This document shows positions 34,432 through 45,420 of a DNA stretch of 64,000 nt, piece after piece; position 1 is the first letter of the stretch, and the number at the start of each line of letters is the position of its first letter. The DNA lies in NCBI GenBank assembly GCA_027943245.1, contig JANDJZ010000123.1, forward strand, positions 1 to 64,000. The letters run 5' to 3'. The stretch is from Acanthamoeba sp. SK_2022b. Lineage: Eukaryota; Discosea; Longamoebia; Acanthamoebidae. A program made the position numbers and the translations under genes. The notes under the pieces are model-generated. The model searched no databases and had not been told where the DNA came from. It was given only the letters and a program-made list of their open reading frames with translations.

Positions 34432-35461
34432 ATGGCTAACAAGAGCAGCACTAGGCCCTTCCTCAAGGTCTTGATCTTGGGCGAGTCCAGGTGCTTTTGC
34501 CTCACCCTGCTGGCTCGCAGCTGAAGACGCTCTATTTGAGAGCCACTAGATCAGCATAACTCCATCACGCGCAGTCGCCACCAGTATTGACACTTACACT
34601 TTCCTACAACACAGCGTAGGGAAGACCTCGCTCATGCGCAGGTTTGTGCAAGGAAAGTTCTCTGAGCTCTATCGTGTCTCCATAGGTGCGGCCAGCCGAG
34701 CCCATGACTCACCCTTGCTCGAGTAGAGTTGATGTTCACTCCTCGCCTCATTTTCTTGGCTCAGGCGCCGACTTCCTAACGAAGGAGCTGTTGATTGAGG
34801 GCACCATGGTCTACCTTCAAGTGTGGGATACCGGTACGGCCAGCACCTCCCGAATGACGTTGCAATCCTCTGCGCTGACTACTATTGCCTGGCCAGCTGG
34901 GCACGAGCGTTTCGAGAGCCTTGGCCGAGCGTTCTACAGGGCACGGACGTGTGCGTACTGGTCTATGACATCACCAACCCTCGGTCCTTGGAGCGGGTCG
35001 CCGACTGGAAGCGCATCTACGAGGAGAACATAACAATGCGGCCCGACGTAGAGCACACCGTGTTTGGTGTCTTTGCAAACAAGGTTAGTTAGGGGGCTCG
35101 CTACACTTGGACGGCGTGAGATGTTGACCTGGGCGAGCAGGGAGACCTCGAAGAGAAGAGGAAGGTGCCGAAAGCCAAGGCGGAGGCATGGTGCAGGGAG
35201 AACGGCGACATCCCCCACTTCTCGGTCAGCGCCAAGGAAGGCGAGAACGTAGAGCAGGCATTCCACCTTCTCGCCACGCAGGCCAAGCGCAAGCTGGACG
35301 AGTGGTGCGTACCTATGTGGTTCATCGTTAAAGCTACGCGCACACCACGGTTGCTTACGATCGGGGCTACCAACTACAGGAACTATCATCAGCAACTCTT
35401 CATTGACGACAAGATATCCCTCGGACCCGACGTGAAGGAGCAGGGTCCATGCATGTGCTGA
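34432..35461 (+). CDS. Rab7-like small GTPase, one-base frame break in this sequence
   Basis: Rab-family GTPase expected on late endosomes or phagosomes. Exons 34432-34490, 34615-34685, 34765-34833, 34897-35083, 35141-35304 and 35380-35461. G1 is GESSVGKTS, formed across intron 1. The switch I region reads YRVSIGADF, where canonical Rabs have a Thr (TIGxDF). Switch II is [19 protein letters not shown]4 is ANKGDL and G5 is SVSAKEG. The C-terminus is PCMC, a double-Cys prenylation end. After FYR the frame must shift by one to continue [13 protein letters not shown]; the run is ACAGGGCACGG near 34936-34946, where one more G would restore the family sequence. Every splice site is intact. Either a sequencing/assembly error or a recent frameshift explains this. 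Confidence 0.65.
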
Positions 35462-35670
35462 GCTGTACATCTACTGGTTGGAATAAGATTGTTTATTTCT
35501 TCGCAGCTACCAAAAGTCCGTTGGCAACCTCTGAATGGGAGAAATAGTCCTGTGGGGAGCGGCAAGCATGCGAAAGCACACGAATTGATAGGTGCATCTT
35601 AGCGCGGAAGATTATTTTGGCATTGGGGGGGGGGATTCCGAAGATTAATTGGAAGGGGGGTCGTACATTT

Positions 35671-35961
35671 TTACTTGGAGGCGGGCTTGGAGGTGAAGAA
35701 CTGAGTGAGGAAGGAGGGCTCAATGACGTAAGCCGCAGCAATGCCGGCAAGGGCACCCCAGCGGAGAGCGGTGGGAGTGTAGTTCTTGACCAGGGGAACC
35801 CATCTCTTACCAAAGACGGTCGCCTTCGTGAACACATTCGCATAGAAGCGCTGGTAGGCGATGGTCTCGTGGTAGGGGACCGAGCGGATGGTGCCGGTGC
35901 GGGCGGCCGCCTCCTCGAGGTTCACCGTAGCGTGGGCCTTGTCGAGCTTGTGAATGGACAT
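35671..35961 (-). CDS. Cytochrome bc1 complex subunit 10-like (QCR10/UQCR11)
   Basis: A single-exon gene for a 96-residue mitochondrial inner-membrane protein. The stretch WVPLVKNYTPTALRWGALAG aligns well with the animal complex III subunit 11 (YRELVKNWVPTAYTWGA). It contains one transmembrane segment (about residues 68-85), and the C-terminus reads FLTQFFTSKPASK. The N-terminal ~45 residues are longer than in the animal protein and may include the targeting information. A small accessory subunit of ubiquinol-cytochrome c reductase is the best reading; the short length limits certainty. Confidence 0.65.
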   Translation of the reverse strand: MSIHKLDKAHATVNLEEAAARTGTIRSVPYHETIAYQRFYANVFTKATVFGKRWVPLVKNYTPTALRWGALAGIAAAYVIEPSFLTQFFTSKPASK

Positions 35962-36109
35962 GTTTTTAGATTGATTGATCTCTCCACGAATGCAACAAAA
36001 TCAAGAAAAACAAGTAGCAGAGTAAATGAGCACAATTACCGCGAATTCAAGGTATGCAAGCTATGTTGGAAAATCATTTATAAAATCACAATTATGGTAT
36101 TTACAGCGA

Positions 36110-37604
36110 TTACTCTGCGATCGGGGTGAGCAGGTGTTTGGCGTGCTTCCTCTCCTTTTCCTTCGGCTTAGAGGTCGTTGAGGTAGTAGTGGTTGATGTT
36201 GTGCAGGCGTAAGAGCACGTCGAACACGTACATGACGACAGCGAGGTGCAGAAGGAGAACGAGGGAAAGGACGATGACGAGCAGGCAGCGGCAGAAGAAG
36301 TTGTAGAGGTGGACGAATCGGGAAGGCAGCTCAGCGTATCCGAACCGGTGGGCGACGCCATTGGCGACTTCCGCGTTGTGGTGGACGACGCGCCGGAGCT
36401 CTCACTTGCCTCGGCGATCCTGCTGCCCTTGTAGTAGGGGTGGTTGATAACATCCCAGATTGTGGCCCGCCGGAGTGGGTCGGTCTCCAGCAGTCGGCAC
36501 AGCAGGTCGAACACGTCGGGATCGCTCTTGACGTGCGCATCGACTCGCCAGGCTCCCCTGCGAATCTTTCGATGGGTGCTGGTGGGATCCGCCGCGTAAA
36601 AGGGCAGCTTGCCAGTCACCATCGTGTAGAGAACGGCGCCCAGCGACCAGAGGTCAACCTCGGGGCCGACGTAGGTAGCGGACGAGGTGATGATCTCGGG
36701 CGACGCGTAGTTGAGCGATCCCACTCCTGCATGGACACACGGACACCTCGTGAGCGCCTATACGGACCAACGCGTCGTATGAGTGTGGCGGAGCGACTTA
36801 CCCTCGGTTTCCAGCTTGAAGGAGGACCAGTAGTCGGAGAAGCCAAAGTCGGCCAGGAGGAGGTTGCCGTCCTTGTCCAGCAGGCAGTTCTCCGGCTTCA
36901 GGTCGCGATGCATGTAGCCCTGCGAGTGCATGTAGCTGAGCGCGCTCACCAGCTGACGAAAGATGCGACGGGCTTCGTGTCGAGGCAGCCGCTTGTGTGA
37001 CTTGATGTGCTCGAAGAGGTCGCCGCCCTCGGCGTAGTCCATCACGAGGCACAGCCGAGAGTCGTTCTCGAACACTCCGTGGAGCTTGATTATGTGGCGG
37101 TGCTTGAGGTTGCTCATGACGTTGTACTCGGTGCGCAGGCGCTCCAGCTGGCGCTCGCTCAGTTGCTTGGAGCAGATCTTGAGGGCCACCTGCTGGCCGG
37201 TGACCGTGTCCAGTCCGGCGTAGACTCGGCCGCCGCCACCGCTTCCGATGAGGTGGCACACCCGATAGTGGCCCACGGTGAACATCAGCGAGCCCTGCAC
37301 TTGCGACACCTCGACGCCTGTGCCACATAAGAACCAAATCCGTTAAATCTATATGATTCTCAACTTGTACAAGTTGGCGTTGAAGTGCCGTACCGGCTTC
37401 GGTCGTCTGGAGGTACTTGAGTTCGGTGCGCGACTCGCACGGCACCGTCATTTCGGAGACGCTCTTCCTCGGTCGGAGCTTGCCCCGACGCTCCATGAGC
37501 TTGTTGGCAGCCGTGGCCACCAGTACGAGCTCAGCTTGCGGCTGTGTGCACGTGGCCTCGCTGCAGTCGTGGCCCTCTTGCTGTTGTTGTTCGGAACTTG
37601 TCAT
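36110..37604 (-). CDS. Ser/Thr protein kinase, CAMK/SNF1-like
   Basis: Three exons (37394-37604, 36802-37317, 36110-36726) give 447 residues. An ~80-residue N-terminal extension (MTSSEQQQQEGH...) precedes the kinase domain. The Gly-loop is IGSGGGGRVYAG, the VAIK Lys is in QQVALKICSK, the catalytic loop is YMHRDLKPENCLL, the Mg loop is ADFGFSD, and SPE replaces APE in NYASPEII. PEVDLWSLGAVLYTMVTGKL completes the C-lobe, and the domain ends near TIWDVINHPYY. All catalytic residues are present, so it should be active. Sequence style places it with CAMK/AMPK-related kinases. The tail is rich in Ser, Thr and Cys followed by Lys. Substrates are unknown. Confidence 0.9.
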
Positions 37605-38007
37605 GGCTTGTGTGGCGTATTGGTTGTGCTGCTTGGGGCAGTGGGTTGAGATACGCGTGACCGGGGCTGATAAAAGGGAGTGAGTGCCTCGCGAGGAGTA
37701 AGGGTGATACAGAAAGGACGCCAGCTGGCGGGTGTATGTCAAAGGAAGAAGCGGACCCATGTCCTTCTGGGAAACGAAGACCTCCACTGGAGGCTCCGGC
37801 CAGCGGGTGAGTACTCACGAAGAACTCGACGAAGAGTCACCACCGGGATCCCGGCTTACCAAAAATCGATATATGTTCGCCACGAGGAGCGAGCTATATA
37901 AGAATGTTTTGTGAAAAGTCATCCAATTTGTCCAATCGAATTTGATTTGTGCTCGTCTCTCGGCAACTGCCGCCCCTGGCGACAATGCACGTGGCTTGGC
38001 GGTCAGG
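37605..38007. other. Intergenic, nothing recognised
   Basis: Holds the kinase promoter and the 3' end of the TBC1D7-like gene. A TATATA-containing stretch near 37890 could be a TATA element, but its strand assignment is unclear. Confidence 0.35.
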
Positions 38008-38445
38008 TCAAGTTGCTGTCTGCTTCGTCTTGGCCTGCCGTTCAATGAGATCAGAGTACAGTTCGGTGGCCTTGGCGATCAGGTGCTCCACGTTCATCTT
38101 GGGCAGCTGGAGGTGACAACGAGCGGTGACTGAGTGTTTAAAATCAAATAAAATCAAATTAAATTTTGCTAGCATTTTAAACCCAACCTGGCTGAGGAAG
38201 ATCTTGAGCTCTCGCGTGTTGGCGATGTCGAGTATCTTGTACTTGAGGTGCATGATGATGGCGCAGCCCATGCAGGCCAAGAAGTCGTGCGACACCGCCA
38301 TCACCCGGTCCCACACCCTGACCCCAACCCCCCAAAAGTCAACCAAACGCTCCTCTGATGCCCTCTAAGAAGAGGGAGACGCGCACTTGTCCAAGGCATG
38401 CAGCGGGAGACAGCAAGTGAAGTAGCCTCGAAACCACCTGAAGTG

Positions 38446-38513
<68 letters not shown>

Positions 38514-39882
38514 CGTTGGAGGAGCGGGCGAGGCTAAAAGGGGAGTCGTACTGGTAAGTGAAGCCGTCGAGCGTTATGTGTAGCGAGAGCAGGTGCCGCC
38601 ACACGTCCGGCATGCACTTCTCGACGAGCCGAGAGAGGACATTGATCTGTCACCAAGACGTCGAGTCGGAGGTGAATCGATTGTGTGACGATAGATCACG
38701 CATGACCTACGACGATGCAATGCGTCGTGGATGCTCGTTGGCAGTGGGGGGGGGGGGAGAGAGAGAGGTACTTGGTGGTAGATGCCGGTGGCGTGGTGGC
38801 CATAGACCTGCTCCCGGCACTGGAGGAAGGCCGAGTAAGACCAGTACGCATCGGCCTCGCTCTGCGTCCCGCACACATGGCAAAACACTTCGGCGATGCG
38901 GCGCAGCTCTTCGATGTCGTAGTCTTCTTGCTTCTATAGCACGCCAGAGACGCGCGCCCGGTTGAGTTGCCAAGTGATGGTGAGCGTGAGCGCTTGTTGG
39001 CTTCGAAGTGGGCGGAGGCGCGATACCTGAACTGTCTGCGACGACTCGTCGAATAAATAGGTCTGTACTCTATATACAACGGACAGCAAGTCGGCCATCT
39101 CGCTCTTTGAAAGCTGTGTGCGGCGCACAACGTCAGCTGGGGTCAGTCCCTGGTCCACACACAACTACAGTGCAACTGTGGAGGAGAGGAGAGGAGGGTA
39201 GAGCACTGGGCCTGACTTACTTGCGCGGTGGCCAGTGAGGTTGCTCGAGGCGTTGGTGGTGAAGAGGAGTCGCCTGTCGGCTGTTCGGTGGGCGGCCGGG
39301 CGGCCGCACTGCCGAGTCGACCCTGCAGCGCTCGCACGGTGTCGCTGGAGAGACGACGCACGCGGTCAGCAGCCATCGCTCGCTCGAGCCGGCCACCTAC
39401 AGAAGCAGGAGCCGACGTACCCGGCCGCGTCAGATGGCGGCAAGACAGACCGATAGATGAGCAGGGCGGCGTGCTTGATGTCCTCATACTGCGCGGTCTT
39501 CTGCTGGTGAACGAACTCCCACACTTCCCTGTACGCCGGCAGCACGCCTGCCCCAGCGCAAACGGTCAGGGGAAGGTGTCCTTGCCCGTGGGCAGCTGAG
39601 CTGAAGCGGCGCAAGCGAAAGGGGAGTGGAGACAAACCGAGGAGAAGCTTCCAGATGATGGCTCGATATTCAGGAGGGAGCGCACATGACAAGCAGATCT
39701 TGTGCAGTTTCTTTGTTTCTGCGCCACGATTAGCCAAATCCCTGCTCGATGTTGTATTGTCGAAACATGGAGGAAGAGATACCAACAACGTTGTCCTTGA
39801 GCATGAGCTCCAGGGAGCTCTTCAGCTCTGCTCCCTGAAACCCCAACGATGTGTAGTAGTGCGCACGGAAGTTGGCTCTCAT
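38008..39882 (-). CDS. TBC1D7-like TBC domain protein
   Basis: Homologue of TBC1D7, the third subunit of the TSC complex that restrains Rheb/TORC1 signalling in animals. Ten exons (39783-39882, 39638-39718, 39421-39547, 39221-39344, 39027-39149, 38772-38933, 38552-38646, 38387-38437, 38188-38317, 38008-38106) give 363 residues. The start NFRAHYYTSLGFQGAELKSS and CALPPEYRAIIWKLLLG match the TBC1D7 start. The C-terminal half reads QWFRGYFTCCLPLHALDKVW, DRVMAVSHDFLACMGCAII and LPKMNVEHLIAKATELYSDL, colinear with human TBC1D7. The Arg and Gln fingers used by active RabGAPs are not evident, in line with a scaffold role. Human TBC1D7 is 293 residues; the extra length is in a Pro/Ser-rich insert in exons 3-4. 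Confidence 0.82.
38447..38510 (+). repeat. (GT)n array in TBC1D7-like intron
   Basis: About 32 GT units, CA in the transcript, ending about ten bases before the 3' splice site. Confidence 0.92.
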
Positions 39883-40068
39883 GTGGGCGGTGCATGCATT
39901 GGCGGTATGCTCTGCGTGTGCGTTGTTGCAAACAAGAACAAGAAAGAAAAAGAGGGCGAAAAAGAGAGAAACAAAGCACGATTCATTTTAATCTCGAACC
40001 GGTCGATCACTTCCATCACAAAATTTCGAACCTCGACACAACATAATCGCACCCTCATCTCTGATCGT

Positions 40069-41060
40069 TTACATGTTGTTGACTGCACGCGTGAGCCTGT
40101 GGATGGCCTGCGAAGCCACCATCGCGCCGGGGTCCAACTCCAGCACCTTCTTCATGTCCTCCAGGGCGAGCTTGTACTTCTCCAAGCTCTCGAGGGCGAG
40201 ACCACGGCGCAGGTAGGCCTTGGCAGAGGGCTTGATGTTGATCGCGGCAGTGGTGTCGTCCACCACCTCCTTGAAGTGGTGCAGCTGAGCGTAGCAAGTG
40301 GCCCTGTTGGTGTAGTAAGTGGCCTTCTCCTCCTCGGCGGAGGCCAGCGAAATAGCCCTGCAAGGGAGACAGCAAAATAAGCGGATGCTCTGGGAAGAGA
40401 GCAAAGTGCAGCGGTGCGGCCTACCTGGTGTACTTCTCGATGGCCTGCTCGTACTTGGCGTTACGGAAAAGGGCATTGCCCTCCTCCTTGGCAAGCTCGG
40501 CGGGAGAGAGAGCAGACTGCAAATATGCAAATTTAAGTATGCAAGATGAAAGAAAATGATAACGGATGGGGGAAGCGTACGCCATCCTCCCTGAACCTCT
40601 TGGGCGCATACTTGGCCTGCCTCTCGGCGTCCTCGAGCTTCTGCTTCAGATCGTCGTTCTGAGGCTCGTACTCAACACCCTTCCTGAAGGCCATGGCGGC
40701 CTCCTCGTAGCGGCTCAGGGACATGAGAGCGGCACCCTTGCGGTACCATCCCTGCAATCAAGAGGAATCAAGATTTTGTGAAAATCAATTTGCGGGGATC
40801 AGATTAGGACAACGAATATATCGGCGCTAACGCACCTTGACCCAAGCGGGCTGCAACTTAATGCACATTTCAGCGTCGCCGAGCGCCTCGTTGAACTTGT
40901 CGAGGCCCATGTAGGCGGCGCAGCGGTTGGAGTAGAAGGTGGAGTCATTGGGGTCGGCCTTAATGGCCTTGGTGTACCATTCGATGGCCTCGGGATACTG
41001 CTTCTTCAGGAAGAAGGCATTGCCCTTGGCCTTGGCTTCAGCGGCGGCTTTGTTCGACAT
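40069..41060 (-). CDS. TPR protein, STI1/Hop-like with two TPR blocks
   Basis: Four exons (40836-41060, 40581-40751, 40425-40516, 40069-40357) give 258 residues. The first TPR block (about 5-110) starts AAAEAKAKGNAFFLKKQYPE, with FYSNRCAAYMGL and GWYRKGAALMSLSRYEEA, as in the TPR1/TPR2A blocks of STI1/Hop. The charged linker AKYAPKRFREDG and a second block follow: ELAKEEGNALFRNAKYEQAI, YYTNRATCYAQLHHFKEV and KAYLRRGLALESLEKYKLAL. The basic carboxylate-clamp positions seem present (KGN, N in YSNR/YTNR), suggesting it binds Hsp70/Hsp90 EEVD tails in the cytosol. Full STI1 has three TPR units and DP domains, so this is a shorter relative. It diverges from eIF3j with 242 bases between starts. Confidence 0.85.
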
Positions 41061-41302
41061 GATCGGTTTGCGATTGCGAGATGGAAGAATGATGATCACT
41101 GCCTGCAGCCGGTCTTTGGGGTGAGCTTGAGCAACATTCTTCAACTTTTTGTGCTTCTCGCCTAGTTTTCCTATGATTCTGCTACATCGTGCCCAGAACT
41201 CGAGGAATGAACCATTTCCTAGCTGTTTCCTATGCCGTTTTTATTTTATTCTTACGTTTGAGCAACTCGATTACGCCGCGACACAGCACAGAATCGGCAA
41301 AC

Positions 41303-42190
41303 ATGTCTTGGGGTAGGATTGCCGTTGCTTCATCGGTGGTGCTGTTTTGTTTCTGACTTACTGGCCCGCTCACTTTGGTATTTGTTGGTAGATGATGATG
41401 ATTTCGAGGTGAAGGTGCCGACCGACGCCAAGCCCACCATCGTGAACGCATGGGACGATGAAGAGGAGGATACCGCTGCCCCCGCTACAGACGATTGGGA
41501 GGATTTTGATAAGCCGAAGGAGCCCAAGGCTCCCGCCCCAGTGGAGGAGAAGAAAACATTCACGCAAGTATCAGGGAAGAAGAAGCGAGGAAAGGCCCTT
41601 CTTGAGAAAATCAGACAAAAGGAAGAGGAAGAGGAGGAAGCTCCACGCAAACTGAGCTACGAGGAGAAGAAGAGACTGCAGGAACAGGTGGTGGCCTCCG
41701 ATCTCGAAAATGCGAAGGATGTGTTTGCCGTGAAGGACTCGGCGCTCAAAGATTCGGACATCCTGTTCGGCGATGACGGCGACGAAGGCGAGGGAAAGAA
41801 GGAAATCACTCTTGATAACTTCAAGCCCAGGAGCGAAAAGGAGTTCCTTAAGCTTGCCGAGCTGGTGAGCAAGAAAGTGGAGCCGTTCTCGGTACCTTTC
41901 CATTCATATCTCTCTTCTCTTCCTCGATCTTATCTGATCTGATTTGTGACGTTGTGTAGGGAAGCGCGTTCTACACCAACTTCTTGAAGGAGCTGCTCAG
42001 GCAGGCGACAGCCAACGTTGAGGCCGAAGACGTCAAGGATCTCATCGCCACGCTCAACGTTGTCGTTAACGACAAGCTCAAGGCCTCCTCGGCCAAGAAG
42101 GGCAAGAAGGGCAAGAAGAAGGCCCCCACGAAGACCACCGCCGCCGTTCACGAGGACATGGTTGATGACGAGTACGACATGTTTGCTTGA
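41303..42190 (+). CDS. Translation initiation factor eIF3 subunit j (HCR1)
   Basis: Loosely bound eIF3 subunit that helps mRNA-channel control and ribosome recycling on 40S. Exons 41303-41312, 41392-41891 and 41960-42190 give 246 residues. The first exon encodes only MSW plus one base. The continuation DDDDFEVKVPTDAKPTIVNA, then WDDEEED, is the conserved eIF3j start. A Lys/Glu-rich helix reaches LSYEEKKRLQEQVVASDLE, then NAKDVFAVKD and the conserved FYTNFLKELLRQA helix. The end has a Lys stretch followed by an acidic tail (DMVDDEYDMFA). This order and length fit eIF3j well. Confidence 0.9.
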
Positions 42191-42357
42191 GCTCTCTTTC
42201 TGTGCTGTTTTTGTTGCGTGTGCGCTGTTCACGGCTGACGTGAAACACGAAGCGTAGTCCAAGTGCCCATTCGTTCCAGAGATCGCTGCCCTTTCTCGCT
42301 TTCTATCAACAATCCTCTCTCTCTCTCTCTTGCTCTCTGTCTCGGTCCCTCGTCTCG

Positions 42358-45125
42358 TCACGCGTTCAGGTCTGTCTTGCACTGCTGGCAGGTGTAGAGC
42401 GCGCCTGTAGACAGTGGGACAACGTGTGAGCGCTCAACTTGACTCCTCACATCTGGCCGTGTGTACCAAATGTGTGTTCGCGTCCATTATCCACGCATTC
42501 CTTGTGGTACGGTCTGCCGCAGATGCGGCATCGGTACTGCGCGAACCGAAAATGTTGTAAAGGTGGCCAGCATCAGCTTTGAGTGAGGGCGGCATACCAT
42601 CAGACCGTAACTCGGCTGCCCGCACGAGCACTGATTTCTTTCGAAGGTGACTGCCGTGGGTTGTACCTGACGGAGCCTCGCCCGTCTCTTACGGCTGGTG
42701 TCGGTCGGAGGAGCGGAAGCCTGCGTAGCATTCACGTCGGGAACGCGCTCGCTGTTGCTTTCGTTTTTCTCTTCGTGCTTCTCGACGGAGCACGCGGAAG
42801 AAGACAGCACGATGATGTCCGGCGCAGGAGGCCGAGGAGAAGAGAGCACAGGAGTGGAAGTCTCGTCCTCCTCGTCTGTGATGTTGATCAAGCTCACCAA
42901 CGGGCGGCTTGAACGAGTTGTATGGCGTTTCTCAGGTCCCGTTGGTTCTGGATAGGGAGAGGCGGTAGCTGTCTCCAGATCTAGAGAACTTGGGAGTGGC
43001 GCAGAGCTCTCATCAGGACTGCACTTTACCTCCCTGACCTGACCAATCGGTGAGCTGTAGTGAAAAGAGATCGCTTTGCTACTCTTAACGGTACTGTACC
43101 TGCGGCTGGCTCTCTCCTTCCCCCTCCTCCTTTGGGGGCTGTTGCGTGTCTGAGAGAGACAATTTGAGGGACGTTTCAAATGAGAACGGGCTCGCTTCGG
43201 TTGCAGCTCGTTCTTGCGCCTCCAGCTTCGCACGCTCTTCCCGGATCTGCTTCTCCTCCCTGAGAGAAAGGTGCAAGTAAGCTGGCAATACTTTGGGGCA
43301 TTCCAAGCGATCGTCGTACTGTTCTGTCTGCCTCTTTAGCAACTGCTGGACCAGCGCGAATCGCTCCTGCAGTAAGTGCTCCCTCTCGGCCCATTCCTTC
43401 TTGGCAATCTCGCTGTTGGCTTCCGCCAGTTGTAGCTGGCGGGTGAGACGTTCCAGCTCTGCACTCAGTTCGACTTGACGTGCTCGAAACTGATTTAGCT
43501 CCTCTGCGCTCTCCTTTTGTAGCTGTGCTACCAGTTAGATGAGATGCAAACCTCCGGAAGAGGCGGGAGGGATTCTGACCTCAAAGCTCTTGTCTTGCAG
43601 GCCCTGGTTAGCGGTCCTTAGCTCCGCTATGATGCTTTCCTGATCCGTAGCGCGCTTGGTGACGGCCTCGACCAAGGCTTGAAGTTGTTCGTATGAACTA
43701 AAGGTAGACTGTGACAAAGCAGTTAGAGGCAACCTGAGCTCTGTGTTAGCCATTAGGAGTTATACCTCTCTCTCGCTCCGAGCTCGTGACAACTCCTCTC
43801 GAACTGTGGCCGTCTGCTGCTGTTCCTATGGAGCGACAGAGTGGGCAACTCGGGTGAGCCGCACTGGACCTCCTCAAATGAGCGTGGTGGATTGTATCTG
43901 CCTTCTTCAATTCAGCTTCCAGAGCCGATACTCTGCCTCGACTGCACGCGGCCTCTGACTCGAGTTGGAAGATTCTATCCTGTAGCATCTGATGGTGCTC
44001 GTAGTACTTCGCCGCCTCCCGGTTGCGCATTTGCAGCATTTCTGCGGTCCTCATGAGAACCAACGCAACGCCATGGCGAGGAAGATCGTCCAGAGATAGA
44101 GTGCATACCGGTGATATCCTCGTGCTGGCTAAGGAGGTTGGCGTGCGTCTTCTTGAGCGACAAAACTGGAGCTCAAGAGATTAGGGCCATCTAGGGCGAT
44201 GATGGTATTCTCCAGGTACCGGTATCTTTCTCCATTCGGAAGGCCGATGAGAGCTCCTCAATCTCTTGCTGCACTTGGCTGAAGTTGCGCTCGAACGTAT
44301 TGGCCAAGTCATCGTTCCTGCTCACCTTCGCTGCCAATGTCGCCAGGTGCTTCTCCTTTTCGCTCAGCTTCGACTCAAGCTGATACAGCTCCGCCTTTGC
44401 ATAGGGCGCAGGTCAGTGGCGTATCCACCTGAAGCGAGGGTTGGGTGCTTACCTTGAGCGTTGCTATGCACTCGTTCTTTGACTTGACTTTGGCATTAAG
44501 CGCTGAATGTTCGTGCTTCAACGTATCGTTCTGCTCCCAAGCTCGCTTTGCGGTCTCTTCAAGCTAAGCTCTCCCTTGTGAGAAGATATCAACTCAAAGG
44601 GCGGACGGCTCACCTGACGTCTCTCTCTAACGCAATGCTCGTGACTGTCACTAGGTGAAGGAGGAAGCTCTTCTGCGGTTGCCTTTAGCCTTGCCTCGCA
44701 CTGCTCCCGTATTCTTCGCTCTTCCTCGATAGATTGCTGGAGAGGAAGGAGACCATAAGCGTAGCTCAAGCACCTTGGAAGGGTACGAAACTTGCATACG
44801 GCTCATCTCATCGTAGAGCGCCGTTATACGTCCGCGAAGCTTCGCGAAGGTCAGAGAGCACGAAGGAATGGAGTAGCTGAGGGTCTGCCCAGGCGTCATT
44901 AAGCGCGTAATTGTGGACAGCTTAGCCTGAAGGAGTCGTACCGATTGAAGAGGCTCAATTGCCACCTCTTCGGCTGGTTGAGCTTCTCACAAAACATGGA
45001 GTACGACATGAGAAGAGCCATGAGGCAGTTATGGGAGGGGCAGAGTACGTACCCGCAGTTCTTGGCCGTTTGGCAGAAGGAGTCTCGGGTGCGTGATGGT
45101 GCTTCATAGGGCTGTCAAGACTCAT
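42358..45125 (-). CDS. Coiled-coil protein with C-terminal PHD finger
   Basis: Multi-exon gene starting MSLDSPMKHHHAPETPSAKR. Successive exons encode long coiled coil: AKLSTITRLMTPGQTLSYSI, IEEERRIREQCEARLKATAE, AELYQLESKLSEKEKHLATL, SSYEQLQALVEAVTKRATDQ and LEAQERAATE. A Ser/Thr/Pro-rich linker (about 42700-43100) follows. The last three exons form a C4HC3 PHD finger: CSCGQPSYGLM, then YRCRICGRPYHKECVD, then LYTCQQCKTDLNA and stop. PHD fingers read histone tail marks, so a chromatin scaffold is likely. The closest named family is not clear to me. Introns are short and I have not fixed every boundary, so the exact length is uncertain. Confidence 0.72.
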
Positions 45126-45420
45126 TGCTGATGGAGACGGACTCGGGTCTACCTCCGCCTTCTTTGTCGTAGTTGTCTCTGCACGAAAAAAGTACTAGGG
45201 CAACTTCGCCGGCAAGACAAACGGTGAAGCAGGGGCTCGCTCTACGTTTTCGTTATCGTGGTCTCTGGCATCCCACCTTTTGGCAGAACGATCGTATCAG
45301 TCTTCATTCGTTGTGCCTTGGACAGAGGGCTACCTTTATGATCCCAACTACCCAGAGCCCAGCAATTTATGGTGTACAGGGCCTACATTCTTTTATTTTA
45401 TGTTGAGAGAGGAAAACATC

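Noticed and set aside
39683..39742. TBC1D7 acceptor at GAGCAG/GGATTT
   Set aside because: It gives the wrong phase after exon 1. The acceptor GGCGCAG at 39719 fits the phase and aligns better with TBC1D7.
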